DNA of 64,000 bases, from NCBI RefSeq assembly GCF_005434975.1, contig NZ_SKCJ01000002.1:372001-436000 (forward strand). The letters run 5' to 3'. The first letter of the stretch is position 1, and every line of letters starts with the position of its first letter. Both the position numbers and the translations under genes were made by a program. Of the stretch, positions 57,097 to 64,000 are shown piece by piece. Below the pieces are notes generated by a model. The model was given only the letters and a program-made list of their open reading frames with translations. It had not been told where the DNA came from and made no database searches. The stretch comes from Parerythrobacter lutipelagi (GTDB lineage: Bacteria > Pseudomonadota > Alphaproteobacteria > Sphingomonadales > Sphingomonadaceae).

Positions 57097-57533
57097 AGCT
57101 CTGGCGGCTCACGCGTGCGCCGTTTGTCGCGCTCGACGGGTCGGGGCCGGAAAAGCACGGTGCGCGCTGGACATCGCCGGGGCTGCCGGTGGTCAACTTC
57201 GCATCGGAGCCGGGTCTCGCTGTGCTGGTCGTGCTGCGCTATCTTCCCCGTGACCTGACCGGGATCGATCGCGACTACGTCCTCGGCTGGACTGAAGTGG
57301 ATGCCGTGCCCGAGCGCTTGCCGTTTGTGGCCGATCAAGCGGAAAAGCGCCGCCTCGGCGACGATTGGTTGCGCTCGGGACGATCCTTGCTTGCTGCGGT
57401 GCAATCCGCCGTCCTGCCGGAGGCGGACATTGTGCTGCTCAACCCGGGCCATGCCGGCGCAGCATCCGTGCCGCCACTGACCATCCGGCCGTTCGATTTC
57501 GCGCAAACCCTGAGTTTGCCTCAGGGCGGCTAG
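57093..57533 (+). CDS. Degenerate RES-domain protein
   Basis: A 146-aa protein of the RES fold: LWRLTRAPF, HGARWTSPGLPVV, LLNPGHAGAASV and a C-terminal RPFDFAQTL. Family members (Res, MbcT) are NAD+-degrading toxins encoded with an Xre/MbcA antitoxin. Aligned with the known Res active site (Arg, Tyr ten residues later, Glu eleven after that), Arg25 is kept but Tyr is Asn35 and Glu is Val46. No Xre/MbcA-like antitoxin gene is adjacent. It probably lacks the toxin activity. The TTG start overlaps the cysS stop, so it should be made along with CysS. Confidence 0.8.
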   Translation: MKLWRLTRAPFVALDGSGPEKHGARWTSPGLPVVNFASEPGLAVLVVLRYLPRDLTGIDRDYVLGWTEVDAVPERLPFVADQAEKRRLGDDWLRSGRSLLAAVQSAVLPEADIVLLNPGHAGAASVPPLTIRPFDFAQTLSLPQGG

Positions 57534-57934
57534 CCGCGCGGGATTACTTCGAGCTCGTAGGGGACGAACAGCATCACATCGAGCTGTTCCCACCGCACCC
57601 AATCGACCGGACGTTGCAGGCCATCGATCTGCACGGCGTAATTCTCGCCGATTTGCCCGCTTACTTCCCGCGAATCCACTGCGATCCAATCGATGACCGC
57701 GCTGCGATACTGGTCGGGCTTTACGATCGAGAGATTGACCCGGTTGCTGCCCGGCAAAAACTGCGCGCGTCCGACTGGTTGGACGGACTGCATAAAACCA
57801 TCCATCCGCTCTTCGATTTCATGAGAAACCAGTGTGGCGTACCGTGCCGCCGTGCCAATCCCACAGATGTGGGCTTCAACCGCGTTTGCGGCGCAGCCAG
57901 CAATTGATCGAGAACCGTGCATCGGGGAAGGCAT
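57530..57934 (-). CDS. Hypothetical protein
   Basis: An open frame of up to 134 aa, ending at a TAG that shares its bases with the stop of the RES-like gene (tail-to-tail). The part from about residue 28 to the end (ARYATLVSHEIEERMDGF, YRSAVIDWIAVDSREVSGQIG, VDWVRWEQLDVMLFVPYELEVI) has protein-like composition. The first 19 residues overlap the 3' end of the oxygenase gene and lack a ribosome-binding site, so an ATG at 57805 may be the real start. No family is recognised. Confidence 0.55.
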   Translation of the reverse strand: MPSPMHGSRSIAGCAANAVEAHICGIGTAARYATLVSHEIEERMDGFMQSVQPVGRAQFLPGSNRVNLSIVKPDQYRSAVIDWIAVDSREVSGQIGENYAVQIDGLQRPVDWVRWEQLDVMLFVPYELEVIPRG

Positions 57935-58469
57935 TGCCGGGCACCGTCACCGGCATGACTTCGTGCGGGGCGAACGAGGGGAAAGCCACCAGTCGATTGT
58001 GTCGCGGCTCGACATGAATGCTCTCATCTTCGCCAATGGCATGAAGCGCCAGTTCGCCGCCTGAAAAGGGCTTCGGTTCGCGGTAGAAATAATACACGGC
58101 GCTGACGATCCGGTCGCTGTCCTGCCGCTGCGTGTCGGTCAGCGTGTCGATATGCGTACCGAACTTGCCGCCATCGCGGTGCGCCACGCATTCCAGTTCA
58201 AGCGTGACAGGCGAGAAGGGACGGATACCCGTGGCTTCGAAGATCGCCGGCAGCGTGTTGCGGACTGCCGCGCGAAAAGCGCTTCCTTCGGCATTCCAGT
58301 CGATATCGAGCGAGGCTGCGTTGCGATGGCCAAGGTCGACAGTGTGCCCTTCGGCTGATGTCACCTGCGACGCGGAAAAGGCGCATTCTTGCCCAAGCAC
58401 ATTATCGAGCAAGGCTGAGGCATCGCTTGCGCTGAGCAGATCATCGAAGGTCGCATGGCGTGGCAGCAT
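57876..58469 (-). CDS. 2OG-Fe(II) oxygenase (prolyl hydroxylase-like)
   Basis: A 197-aa protein with the double-stranded beta-helix iron site: GTHIDTL (HxD), a distal His in FAPHEVMPV, and the 2-oxoglutarate Arg in DARFSINCWL. FSGGELALHAIG and YYFYREPKPF are typical of small P4H-like bacterial oxygenases. The substrate is unknown. It is divergent from the D-2-hydroxyacid dehydrogenase gene, with 67 bases between the start codons. Confidence 0.86.
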   Translation of the reverse strand: MLPRHATFDDLLSASDASALLDNVLGQECAFSASQVTSAEGHTVDLGHRNAASLDIDWNAEGSAFRAAVRNTLPAIFEATGIRPFSPVTLELECVAHRDGGKFGTHIDTLTDTQRQDSDRIVSAVYYFYREPKPFSGGELALHAIGEDESIHVEPRHNRLVAFPSFAPHEVMPVTVPGNAFPDARFSINCWLRRKRG

Positions 58470-58536
58470 GGCTTTAGCCTTGCGGTCCGGGCCGCCTTGC
58501 GGTCAAGTGCGAACAAACGAGAGGAAACAAGCCGCC

Positions 58537-59475
58537 ATGCCCATCGCCGTTCTCAGCGCTCTGATCCGCCCGATGGTCGAGCCGCATATCCCGGACGGCG
58601 TCGATGCGCGCTTCTTTGCCTCGGTTGAAGAAATGCACGCTTTCGCACCTGACGCCGAAATCGGCTGGTTCGACCTCAACGAACAGGCGCCGATGATCGA
58701 AGCGGTGAAGCTGGCGGTCAATCTCAAATGGCTCAATTCGATCTATGCCGGGCTCGATTTCCTGCCGCTCGACGTGCTGCATCAGCGCGGTGTGAAGATC
58801 ACCAACGGGGCGGGCATCAACGCGGTCGCTATCGCGGAATATGTCACCATGATGATGCTGGTGCATGCCAAGGGCTATCGCGATGTCGTGCGCGCGCAGG
58901 ATCGGAACGAATGGCTGCAGGACAGCCCCGGCAAGCTGGAATTGCCCGGCACGCGCGCGCTGCTGCTCGGATACGGGGCGATTGGCCAGCAGATCAGACC
59001 GCGGCTGGAAGGGTTGGGGGTCGAAGTCGTGCCGGTGCGCCGCTCGGCGGCAGGCGGTGCTCTGGGTCCGGACGAATGGCGCGCGAGATTGCGCGAATTC
59101 GACTGGGTGATACTGGCTGTCCCCGCCACGCCCGAAACCGACGGCATGATCGGCCCGGAGGAACTTGCCGCGATGAAAGACAGCGCGGTGTTGGTGAACA
59201 TCGCGCGCGGCACAGTGGTGCAGCAGGATGCACTGGTAAGCGCGCTGGAAGCTAAATCGATCGGTGCAGCGTTGCTCGACGTTTGCACGCCGGAGCCGTT
59301 ACCATCCGATCACAAGCTGTGGGGCCTCGAAAATGCCCATGTCACGATGCATCTTTCGGGCCGCGCGCAGAACTCCATGTTTCGCCGTTCGGCCGAACGA
59401 TTCCTCGCCAATCTCGATGCGTATATGAAGGACGAGGAGCTGCATCCTCTGTTCGATACGGCGCGAGGATATTGA
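58537..59475 (+). CDS. D-2-hydroxyacid dehydrogenase (NAD-dependent)
   Basis: A 312-aa enzyme that interconverts 2-oxoacids and D-2-hydroxyacids. The NAD motif is LLLGYGAIGQQI; the catalytic Arg is in NIARGTVV, a Glu-containing CTPEPLP follows, and the His lies in VTMHLSGRA. The protein is of the GyaR/SerA-like branch without ACT domain. The ATG at 58537 is preceded by GAGAGGA; an upstream open frame reaching 58132 runs antisense through the oxygenase gene and was not used. Confidence 0.9.
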   Translation: MPIAVLSALIRPMVEPHIPDGVDARFFASVEEMHAFAPDAEIGWFDLNEQAPMIEAVKLAVNLKWLNSIYAGLDFLPLDVLHQRGVKITNGAGINAVAIAEYVTMMMLVHAKGYRDVVRAQDRNEWLQDSPGKLELPGTRALLLGYGAIGQQIRPRLEGLGVEVVPVRRSAAGGALGPDEWRARLREFDWVILAVPATPETDGMIGPEELAAMKDSAVLVNIARGTVVQQDALVSALEAKSIGAALLDVCTPEPLPSDHKLWGLENAHVTMHLSGRAQNSMFRRSAERFLANLDAYMKDEELHPLFDTARGY

Positions 59476-59614
59476 TTTGCTTAAGAACGGTGACTCGCGC
59501 GCCGCCTTTTGTTACCCGTTGATCCGAGAGCGGCAGGGATTCCCGAACCGCCTGCGGTCGCGTCCGAGTTTTTGACCAGGTGCCTTGATTGGCGCCGCGA
59601 GGGGGACATACGCG

Positions 59615-61270
59615 ATGGCCGACAAGAAAAAAGCTTCCGATCTGTTTATCGACTGCCTTGAGGAAGAAGGGGTCGAGTATATTTTCGGGGTTCCGGGCGA
59701 AGAGAATCTCGATTTTCTGGAAAGCCTTTCCAACAGCAAGCAGATAAAGCTGATTCTTACCCGTCACGAACAGGGCGCAGGCTTCATGGCGGCGACCTAT
59801 GGCCGCCACACCGGCAAGACCGGCGTCTGCATTGCCACGCTCGGACCAGGCGCGACCAATTTCGTGACGGCGGGTGCCTATGCCCAGCTTGGCGGAATGC
59901 CGATGCTGATGATCACCGGGCAAAAGCCGATCAAGAAATCGAAACAGGGCCGGTTCCAGATCCTCGACGTGGTCGACATGATGGGGCCGATCACCAAATA
60001 CGCGCATCAGCTGGCCGCAGGTGACAACATCCCGAGCCGGGTGCGCGAGGCCTTCCGCCTGGCGGAGGAAGAAAAACCGGGCGCTGTCCATCTGGAGTTC
60101 CCCGAAGATATTGCGGAAGAAATGACCGACAGCCAGCCGATCAAGGCATCTGTCGCGCGCCGGCCGTCGGCTGAGCCGAAGGCAGTGCGGATGGCGGTGG
60201 AAGAGCTGGAGAAGGCCAAGTCGCCGGTTCTCATCATCGGTGCCGGTGCCAACCGCACCATGACGGGGCGGATGCTCTATCAGCTGGTCGAGAAGACCGG
60301 AATTCCCTTCGTCACCACGCAGATGGGCAAGGGCGTGCTCGACGAACGGCACCCGCTGTTCCTTGGCTGCGCCGCGCTGTCTGCCGGTGACTTCTGCCAC
60401 CGCGCGATCGAAGATTCCGATTGTATCGTCAACATCGGGCACGATGTGATCGAAAAGCCGCCATTCTTCATGAAGCAGGGCGGTGCGACGGTGATCCACG
60501 TGTCGAACCGCACCGCTGAAGTCGATCCGGTCTATTTCCCGCAGGTCGAAGTGATCGGCGATATCGCCAACGCGATCTGGCAGATCAAGGAAGACATCGT
60601 AAAACAGGGCAAGTGGGACTTCGGTCGCATGCTCGAATATCATCAGGCCGAGCTGGCCCACCGGGAGCCGCTGGCCAACGACACGCGCTTTCCGATCTTC
60701 CCGCCGCATCTGGTCAAGGCGACCCGCGATGCCATGCCGGAAGACGGGATCATCTGTCTCGATAACGGGGTCTACAAGATCTGGTACGCGCGCAATTACA
60801 CCGCTTACCTGCCGAACACCGTGCTGCTCGACAATGCGCTTGCCACGATGGGTGCGGGCCTGCCCAGCGCGATGATGAGTTCGATGATCTATCCCGAGCG
60901 CAAGGTCATGGCGATCTGCGGAGATGGCGGGTTCATGATGAACAGCCAGGAGATGGAGACCGCGGTCCGGCTCGGCCTCAACATGACCGTGCTGATCCTG
61001 CGCGACGATGCCTACGGCATGATCCGCTGGAAGCAGGCCAATATGGGCTTCAAGGATTACGGGCTGACCTATGGCAATCCCGATTTCGTGAAGTATGCGG
61101 AAAGCTACGGCGCGAAGGGCCACCGGGTCGAGAGCGCGGACCACCTGAAGGAAGTGCTCGACACCTGCCTTTCGACCGACGGAGTCCACCTGATCGACTG
61201 CCCGGTCGACTACAGCGAGAACGACCAGATCCTCAATCACGACATCAAGGAACTTTCCGCAAAGCTCTGA
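59615..61270 (+). CDS. ThDP-dependent acetolactate synthase-like enzyme (large subunit)
   Basis: A 551-aa ThDP enzyme of the AlsS/IlvB group. The catalytic Glu is in RHEQGAGFMA; GPGATNFVTAGAYAQLGG and the C-terminal ThDP motif GDGGFMMNSQEMETA are present. It lies 24 bases upstream of an aldehyde dehydrogenase gene with no small-subunit (ilvN) gene next to it, so a catabolic acetolactate synthase or a related 2-oxoacid carboligase/decarboxylase is likely rather than the branched-chain IlvB. GAGGGGG precedes the ATG; an ATG at 59585 is less likely. Confidence 0.88.
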   Translation: MADKKKASDLFIDCLEEEGVEYIFGVPGEENLDFLESLSNSKQIKLILTRHEQGAGFMAATYGRHTGKTGVCIATLGPGATNFVTAGAYAQLGGMPMLMITGQKPIKKSKQGRFQILDVVDMMGPITKYAHQLAAGDNIPSRVREAFRLAEEEKPGAVHLEFPEDIAEEMTDSQPIKASVARRPSAEPKAVRMAVEELEKAKSPVLIIGAGANRTMTGRMLYQLVEKTGIPFVTTQMGKGVLDERHPLFLGCAALSAGDFCHRAIEDSDCIVNIGHDVIEKPPFFMKQGGATVIHVSNRTAEVDPVYFPQVEVIGDIANAIWQIKEDIVKQGKWDFGRMLEYHQAELAHREPLANDTRFPIFPPHLVKATRDAMPEDGIICLDNGVYKIWYARNYTAYLPNTVLLDNALATMGAGLPSAMMSSMIYPERKVMAICGDGGFMMNSQEMETAVRLGLNMTVLILRDDAYGMIRWKQANMGFKDYGLTYGNPDFVKYAESYGAKGHRVESADHLKEVLDTCLSTDGVHLIDCPVDYSENDQILNHDIKELSAKL

Positions 61271-61294
61271 GATTGAAGTGTATTGGAGGATGAC

Positions 61295-62731
61295 ATGGTG
61301 AAGCTCAAAGACACATATCCGCTCTACCTCAACAACAAGGCAGCGCAGCCGAACACCGATCTCGCGGTGACGGACAAATACACCGGCGAGGTTGCGTTTC
61401 GCACCGCGTTGGCGACGCCCGACATCATCGATGAAGCGATCGCCGGGGCGGAGCGGGCGGCCGAACCGATGGCGCGCTTGGCGAGTTACGAGAAGCGCGA
61501 TGTGCTCGAGCATTGCGTGAAGCGGTTTCGGGAGCGGTATGACGAGCTCGCCTATTCGCTGTGTGTCGAGGCGGGCAAGCCGATCAAGGATGCGGAGGGC
61601 GAAGTCGACCGGCTGATCGATACCTTCAAGATCGGCGCGGAAGAGGCGGTGCGCAATTACGGCGAGGTCCAGCCGCTGGACATTTCCGAGCGTGCCAAAG
61701 GCTATATGGGGATGTGGAAACGCGTGCCGATTGGTCCGTGCAGCTTCATTTCACCGTTCAACTTCCCGCTCAATCTCGCGGCGCACAAGATCGCCCCTGC
61801 GATTGCGATCGGTTGCCCGTTCGTGATGAAGCCCGCCAGCATGACCCCGCTTGGCGCGATCATCATGGGTGAGGTTCTGGCCGAATGCGACGTGCTGCCC
61901 GAAGGTGCGTTCTCCATCCTGCCTGCCAGCCGTGACGGGGCGGACCTGTTCACCACTGACGAACGGCTCAAGCTGCTCAGCTTTACCGGCTCGCCGGGTG
62001 TCGGATGGGACCTGAAGTCGCGCTGCGGCAAGAAGAAGGTCGTGCTCGAACTGGGCGGCAATGCAGCGGTCATCGTCGACAAGGATGCCGATCTCGATCA
62101 CGCGCTCGAACGGATCATCTTCGGCGCGTTCTACCAGAGCGGCCAGAGCTGTATCGGAGTGCAGCGCATCATCATCCACGAGGACATCTACGACACCTTC
62201 AAGGATATGCTGGTCGAGAAAGCCGGCACGCTTGTCGCCGGCGATCCGAAGGAACGCGATACCTTCATCGGGCCGATGATCTCCGAGAAGGAAGCGACCC
62301 GCCTGCACGGCTGGATCGAAGATGCCGTCCAAGCCGGGGCCAAAGTGCTGTGCGGCGGCGAGCGAGACGGCGCGATGCTGCAAGCCACCCTGCTGGAGGG
62401 TGTGCCGCGCGATTGCGATGCCAACACGGAAGAAGCGTTCGGGCCGCTCGCCAATCTGTTCAAGTTCAATGATTTCAACAAGGCGCTGGAACAGGTCAAT
62501 GACAGCAAGTTCGGTCTGCAAGCCGGTATCTTTACGCGCGACATCCACCAGGTGCTCGATGCGTGGGACGTGCTCGATGTCGGCGGCGTGGTGGTCAACG
62601 ATGTGTCATCCTACCGGGTCGACAACATGCCTTATGGCGGGGTGAAGGACTCCGGTCTGGGCCGCGAAGGCATCCGTTTCGCGATGGAAGACATGAGCGA
62701 GATTCGGAACCTGGTGATCCGGCGCGACTGA
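61295..62731 (+). CDS. NAD(P)-dependent aldehyde dehydrogenase
   Basis: A 478-aa enzyme with the ALDH catalytic Cys in QSGQSCIGVQR and Glu in LELGGNAA; FNFPLN and FTGSPGVG are cofactor/oxyanion segments. The substrate cannot be told; it belongs to the broad group that includes succinate-semialdehyde and lactaldehyde dehydrogenases. The ATG at 61295 has GGAGG 5 bases upstream and was preferred to a TTG at 61283. It follows the ThDP enzyme by 24 bases, so the two very likely form an operon. Confidence 0.92.
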   Translation: MVKLKDTYPLYLNNKAAQPNTDLAVTDKYTGEVAFRTALATPDIIDEAIAGAERAAEPMARLASYEKRDVLEHCVKRFRERYDELAYSLCVEAGKPIKDAEGEVDRLIDTFKIGAEEAVRNYGEVQPLDISERAKGYMGMWKRVPIGPCSFISPFNFPLNLAAHKIAPAIAIGCPFVMKPASMTPLGAIIMGEVLAECDVLPEGAFSILPASRDGADLFTTDERLKLLSFTGSPGVGWDLKSRCGKKKVVLELGGNAAVIVDKDADLDHALERIIFGAFYQSGQSCIGVQRIIIHEDIYDTFKDMLVEKAGTLVAGDPKERDTFIGPMISEKEATRLHGWIEDAVQAGAKVLCGGERDGAMLQATLLEGVPRDCDANTEEAFGPLANLFKFNDFNKALEQVNDSKFGLQAGIFTRDIHQVLDAWDVLDVGGVVVNDVSSYRVDNMPYGGVKDSGLGREGIRFAMEDMSEIRNLVIRRD

Positions 62732-62867
62732 TACGTTACGCCGAGGGGGTGTTGACACATCTGACACTGTCCTCGTGTTCGCGTTTTGGTGCATGTGGAA
62801 CAAGTGGAACACTGTTCTAGAGTTGAATTCCTGACGGCATACCGCACGCATTGCCCCTTCCCCAATT

Positions 62868-62899
62868 CCGTCACCCCGGCTCGGCGGCCGGGGTGACGG
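62868..62899. repeat. Perfect 13-bp inverted repeat between convergent genes
   Basis: CCGTCACCCCGGC (62868-62880) and GCCGGGGTGACGG (62887-62899) are exact inverse complements with a 6-base loop. It lies between the convergent ends of the ALDH gene (62731) and the gene ending at 62919. There is no T-run on either side. The CGTCACCCCGG core is of the dispersed palindromic type common in alphaproteobacterial genomes, so it may be a genomic repeat acting as a two-way terminator. Confidence 0.6.
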
Positions 62900-62918
62900 T
62901 TAAGAGAGGCAGAACAGC

Positions 62919-63278
62919 TCACCCTTCCTCCAGCAACAGGATCTCGCAATCGACCACCAGCATCGGTTCAGGCAGCATCGTGTGTTCGACACCGGTGATT
63001 GTCGCATCGGCGACCAGCTGGCCGCCCAAAGCGAATTCATGTTCGGGCAGTTCGGCGACCAGCTCCTCTCCCGCTTCGACATCTTCGGGGCCGGTGAATG
63101 CAATCCGCAGGCGGTGACGCGATCCGGCGAAGGTGATGCTTGCCCAGGGCTTCTCCGAATGGGAGATAATGGTTCCCGTGCCATTGGCGAGCGCAAGCAC
63201 CGCGCGCCGCAAGCGGCCGGTCAGGCCGCGTACTTCTGCGCGGCGGCGGAGAAGATCCGGTCCGGTTTCAATGGACAT
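62919..63278 (-). CDS. Conserved hypothetical protein
   Basis: A 119-aa protein. The N-terminal helix is basic (LLRRRAEVRGLTGRLRRAVLAL), followed by mainly beta-strand sequence (PWASITFAG, HRLRIAFTG) and an acidic, hydrophobic end (MLVVDCEILLLEEG). No family is recognised. GGGGGAACC lies before the ATG at 63278. It overlaps the upstream small gene by 11 bases, so the two are coupled. Confidence 0.75.
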   Translation of the reverse strand: MSIETGPDLLRRRAEVRGLTGRLRRAVLALANGTGTIISHSEKPWASITFAGSRHRLRIAFTGPEDVEAGEELVAELPEHEFALGGQLVADATITGVEHTMLPEPMLVVDCEILLLEEG

Positions 63279-63471
63279 GATTGGTTCCCCCGACAGGCTG
63301 CGCTTCATAAGCCGCGATAAAATGCTCCACCCGCCGCTCCATACTGGTGCGAGGAATGCGTCCGTTGCGAAGGTCGAGCACAAAGCGCGGATCATGCGTT
63401 GCGAGGCGGCCGAACTTGGTTGCGGGCATCCCGGTTCGGCGAAGGAATTTCTCGATAGTACGGATTAGCAT
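63268..63471 (-). CDS. Small HTH-like protein
   Basis: A 67-aa protein. The segment TGMPATKFGRLATHDPRFVLDLRNGR looks like a Cro/C1-type helix-turn-helix, with a C-terminal helix MERRVEHFIAAYEA. Small proteins of this type are frequent in Sphingomonadales next to phage-repressor-like genes; their role is unknown. It overlaps the following gene by 11 bases and is divergent from the S24/XRE regulator at 63615, with 143 bases between the start codons. Confidence 0.75.
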   Translation of the reverse strand: MLIRTIEKFLRRTGMPATKFGRLATHDPRFVLDLRNGRIPRTSMERRVEHFIAAYEAQPVGGTNHVH

Positions 63472-63562
63472 ATGGCTCCCCTGCGATGGATAAGCTGGCG
63501 GGTTCGGGTGACTGGCGAATCGCCCGATGAGCCGAAACGTGATTTGTAAAATCCTACTTGTC

Positions 63563-63598
63563 TAGGAAAAATACATCGTATAGGTAGGAAATATATCG
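63563..63598. promoter_or_regulatory. Imperfect direct repeats in the divergent regulator promoter region
   Basis: TAGGAAAAATACATCG (63563-63578) recurs as TAGGAAATATATCG (63585-63598). TCCTAC at 63552-63557 is the inverse of GTAGGA at 63584-63589. A TATAGG box (63579-63584) lies between the repeats. This AT-rich patch is 17-50 bases before the regulator start codon and looks like an autoregulatory operator. Confidence 0.4.
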
Positions 63599-63614
63599 AC
63601 GATGAGGACAAGCT

Positions 63615-64000
63615 ATGTCGAATGCACGTAATCGCTTGCTGGAGCTAAGCCAGAATTCAGGGAGTAGCCTTGCCCGCCTGTCAGAGATGATCGGGCGCAA
63701 CCCAACGTATTTGCAGCAATTTATTCGCAAAGGCAGTCCGCGCAAGCTGGAGGAGCGGGATCGCCGCGCGCTGGCGGATTTCTTCGGTGTGGACGAATCG
63801 GAATTGGGCGGGCCGGAGGAAAAATCCTATACGCCGAATCGCAAACTGCCGCTCGATGGCGGCTGGATCGATGTTCCGCGGCTGTCGCTGGCGGCGTCTG
63901 CCGGACCGGGTGCGGTGAGCACGCAAGAACAGGCGTTCGACAATTTCCGCTTCTCTCGCCGGTGGCTGCGCGAACAGGGGCTCGATGGTTCGAAGCTTTC
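63615..64000 (+). CDS. HTH regulator, LexA/CI-like (3' end outside window)
   Basis: The frame is open from an ATG at 63615, with GAGGA 5 bases upstream, to the window end; 128 residues are visible. The N-terminal part (SLARLSEMIGRNPTYLQQFIRKGSPRKL) is a XRE-type helix-turn-helix, followed by RDRRALADFFGV. The visible later part (IDVPRLSLAASAGPGAV) looks like the start of an S24/LexA-type peptidase-like domain. Family knowledge suggests a self-regulated repressor. Confidence 0.8.
   Translation, partial: MSNARNRLLELSQNSGSSLARLSEMIGRNPTYLQQFIRKGSPRKLEERDRRALADFFGVDESELGGPEEKSYTPNRKLPLDGGWIDVPRLSLAASAGPGAVSTQEQAFDNFRFSRRWLREQGLDGSKL

Noticed and set aside
59342-61513. A 723-residue open frame antisense to the ThDP enzyme and ALDH genes
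   Set aside because: It is rich in His, Arg and Asp with no domain resemblance and lies opposite two well-conserved enzymes; it is a product of high GC codon bias.

Overview
The window looks like a stretch of chromosome from a GC-rich alphaproteobacterium of the Sphingomonadales, most likely Erythrobacteraceae (Erythrobacter/Altererythrobacter type). The basis is the alphaproteobacterial gene set (HdaA, DUF2794, DUF1153/SciP, FeS-type photolyase, CobT, an atpHAGDC operon without the Fo genes, SOUL protein, CPBP proteases) and the frequent use of TTG and GTG starts in packed operons. The genus is inferred from general resemblance only. No rRNA, tRNA, IS element, prophage or CRISPR array was seen. 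No gene-free stretch exceeds about 240 bases.

Layout. 1-306 is the 3' end of a small unrecognised gene. 418-2503 (minus) holds purM-purN, with PurN fused to a YjbR/MmcQ-like domain. 2575-5587 (plus) is a row of an exported protein, hdaA, cysE and a DUF2794 gene. 5588-8088 (minus) carries two tandem DUF4328 membrane proteins and a larger membrane protein with a clear promoter. 8196-9941 (minus) has an SDR dehydrogenase and gph. 10013-11637 (plus) is glmU with an HNH gene. 11707-13350 carries a SOUL protein, a SciP/DUF1153 regulator and a PilZ protein. A secreted prolyl oligopeptidase (13375-15558) precedes the F1 ATP synthase operon (15714-20857, minus), which has a small lipoprotein gene between atpG and atpD. 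21088-28807 holds a TauD-like dioxygenase, a membrane-anchored trypsin-like protease, ada, two CPBP proteases, an FeS photolyase and a GST; the last two lie downstream of priA (28823-30988). 31046-36635 carries a DUF4197 lipoprotein, an exported unknown, a transaldolase, cobT, a GNAT enzyme and a nitroreductase.

The most striking locus is 37313-55598 (plus): three tightly linked genes for an exported TPR-CHAT caspase-like protein, a TpsB/FhaC-type outer-membrane transporter, and a 4,430-residue TpsA/filamentous-haemagglutinin-like exoprotein. They read as one operon of 18 kb, a two-partner secretion system with its own putative periplasmic CHAT protease. I see this as the best candidate for an under-described system in the window.

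The right end holds cysS coupled to a degenerate RES-domain gene, a 2OG-Fe(II) oxygenase, a D-2-hydroxyacid dehydrogenase, a ThDP-dependent acetolactate-synthase-like enzyme paired with an aldehyde dehydrogenase, and two small genes divergent from an HTH regulator cut by the window end.
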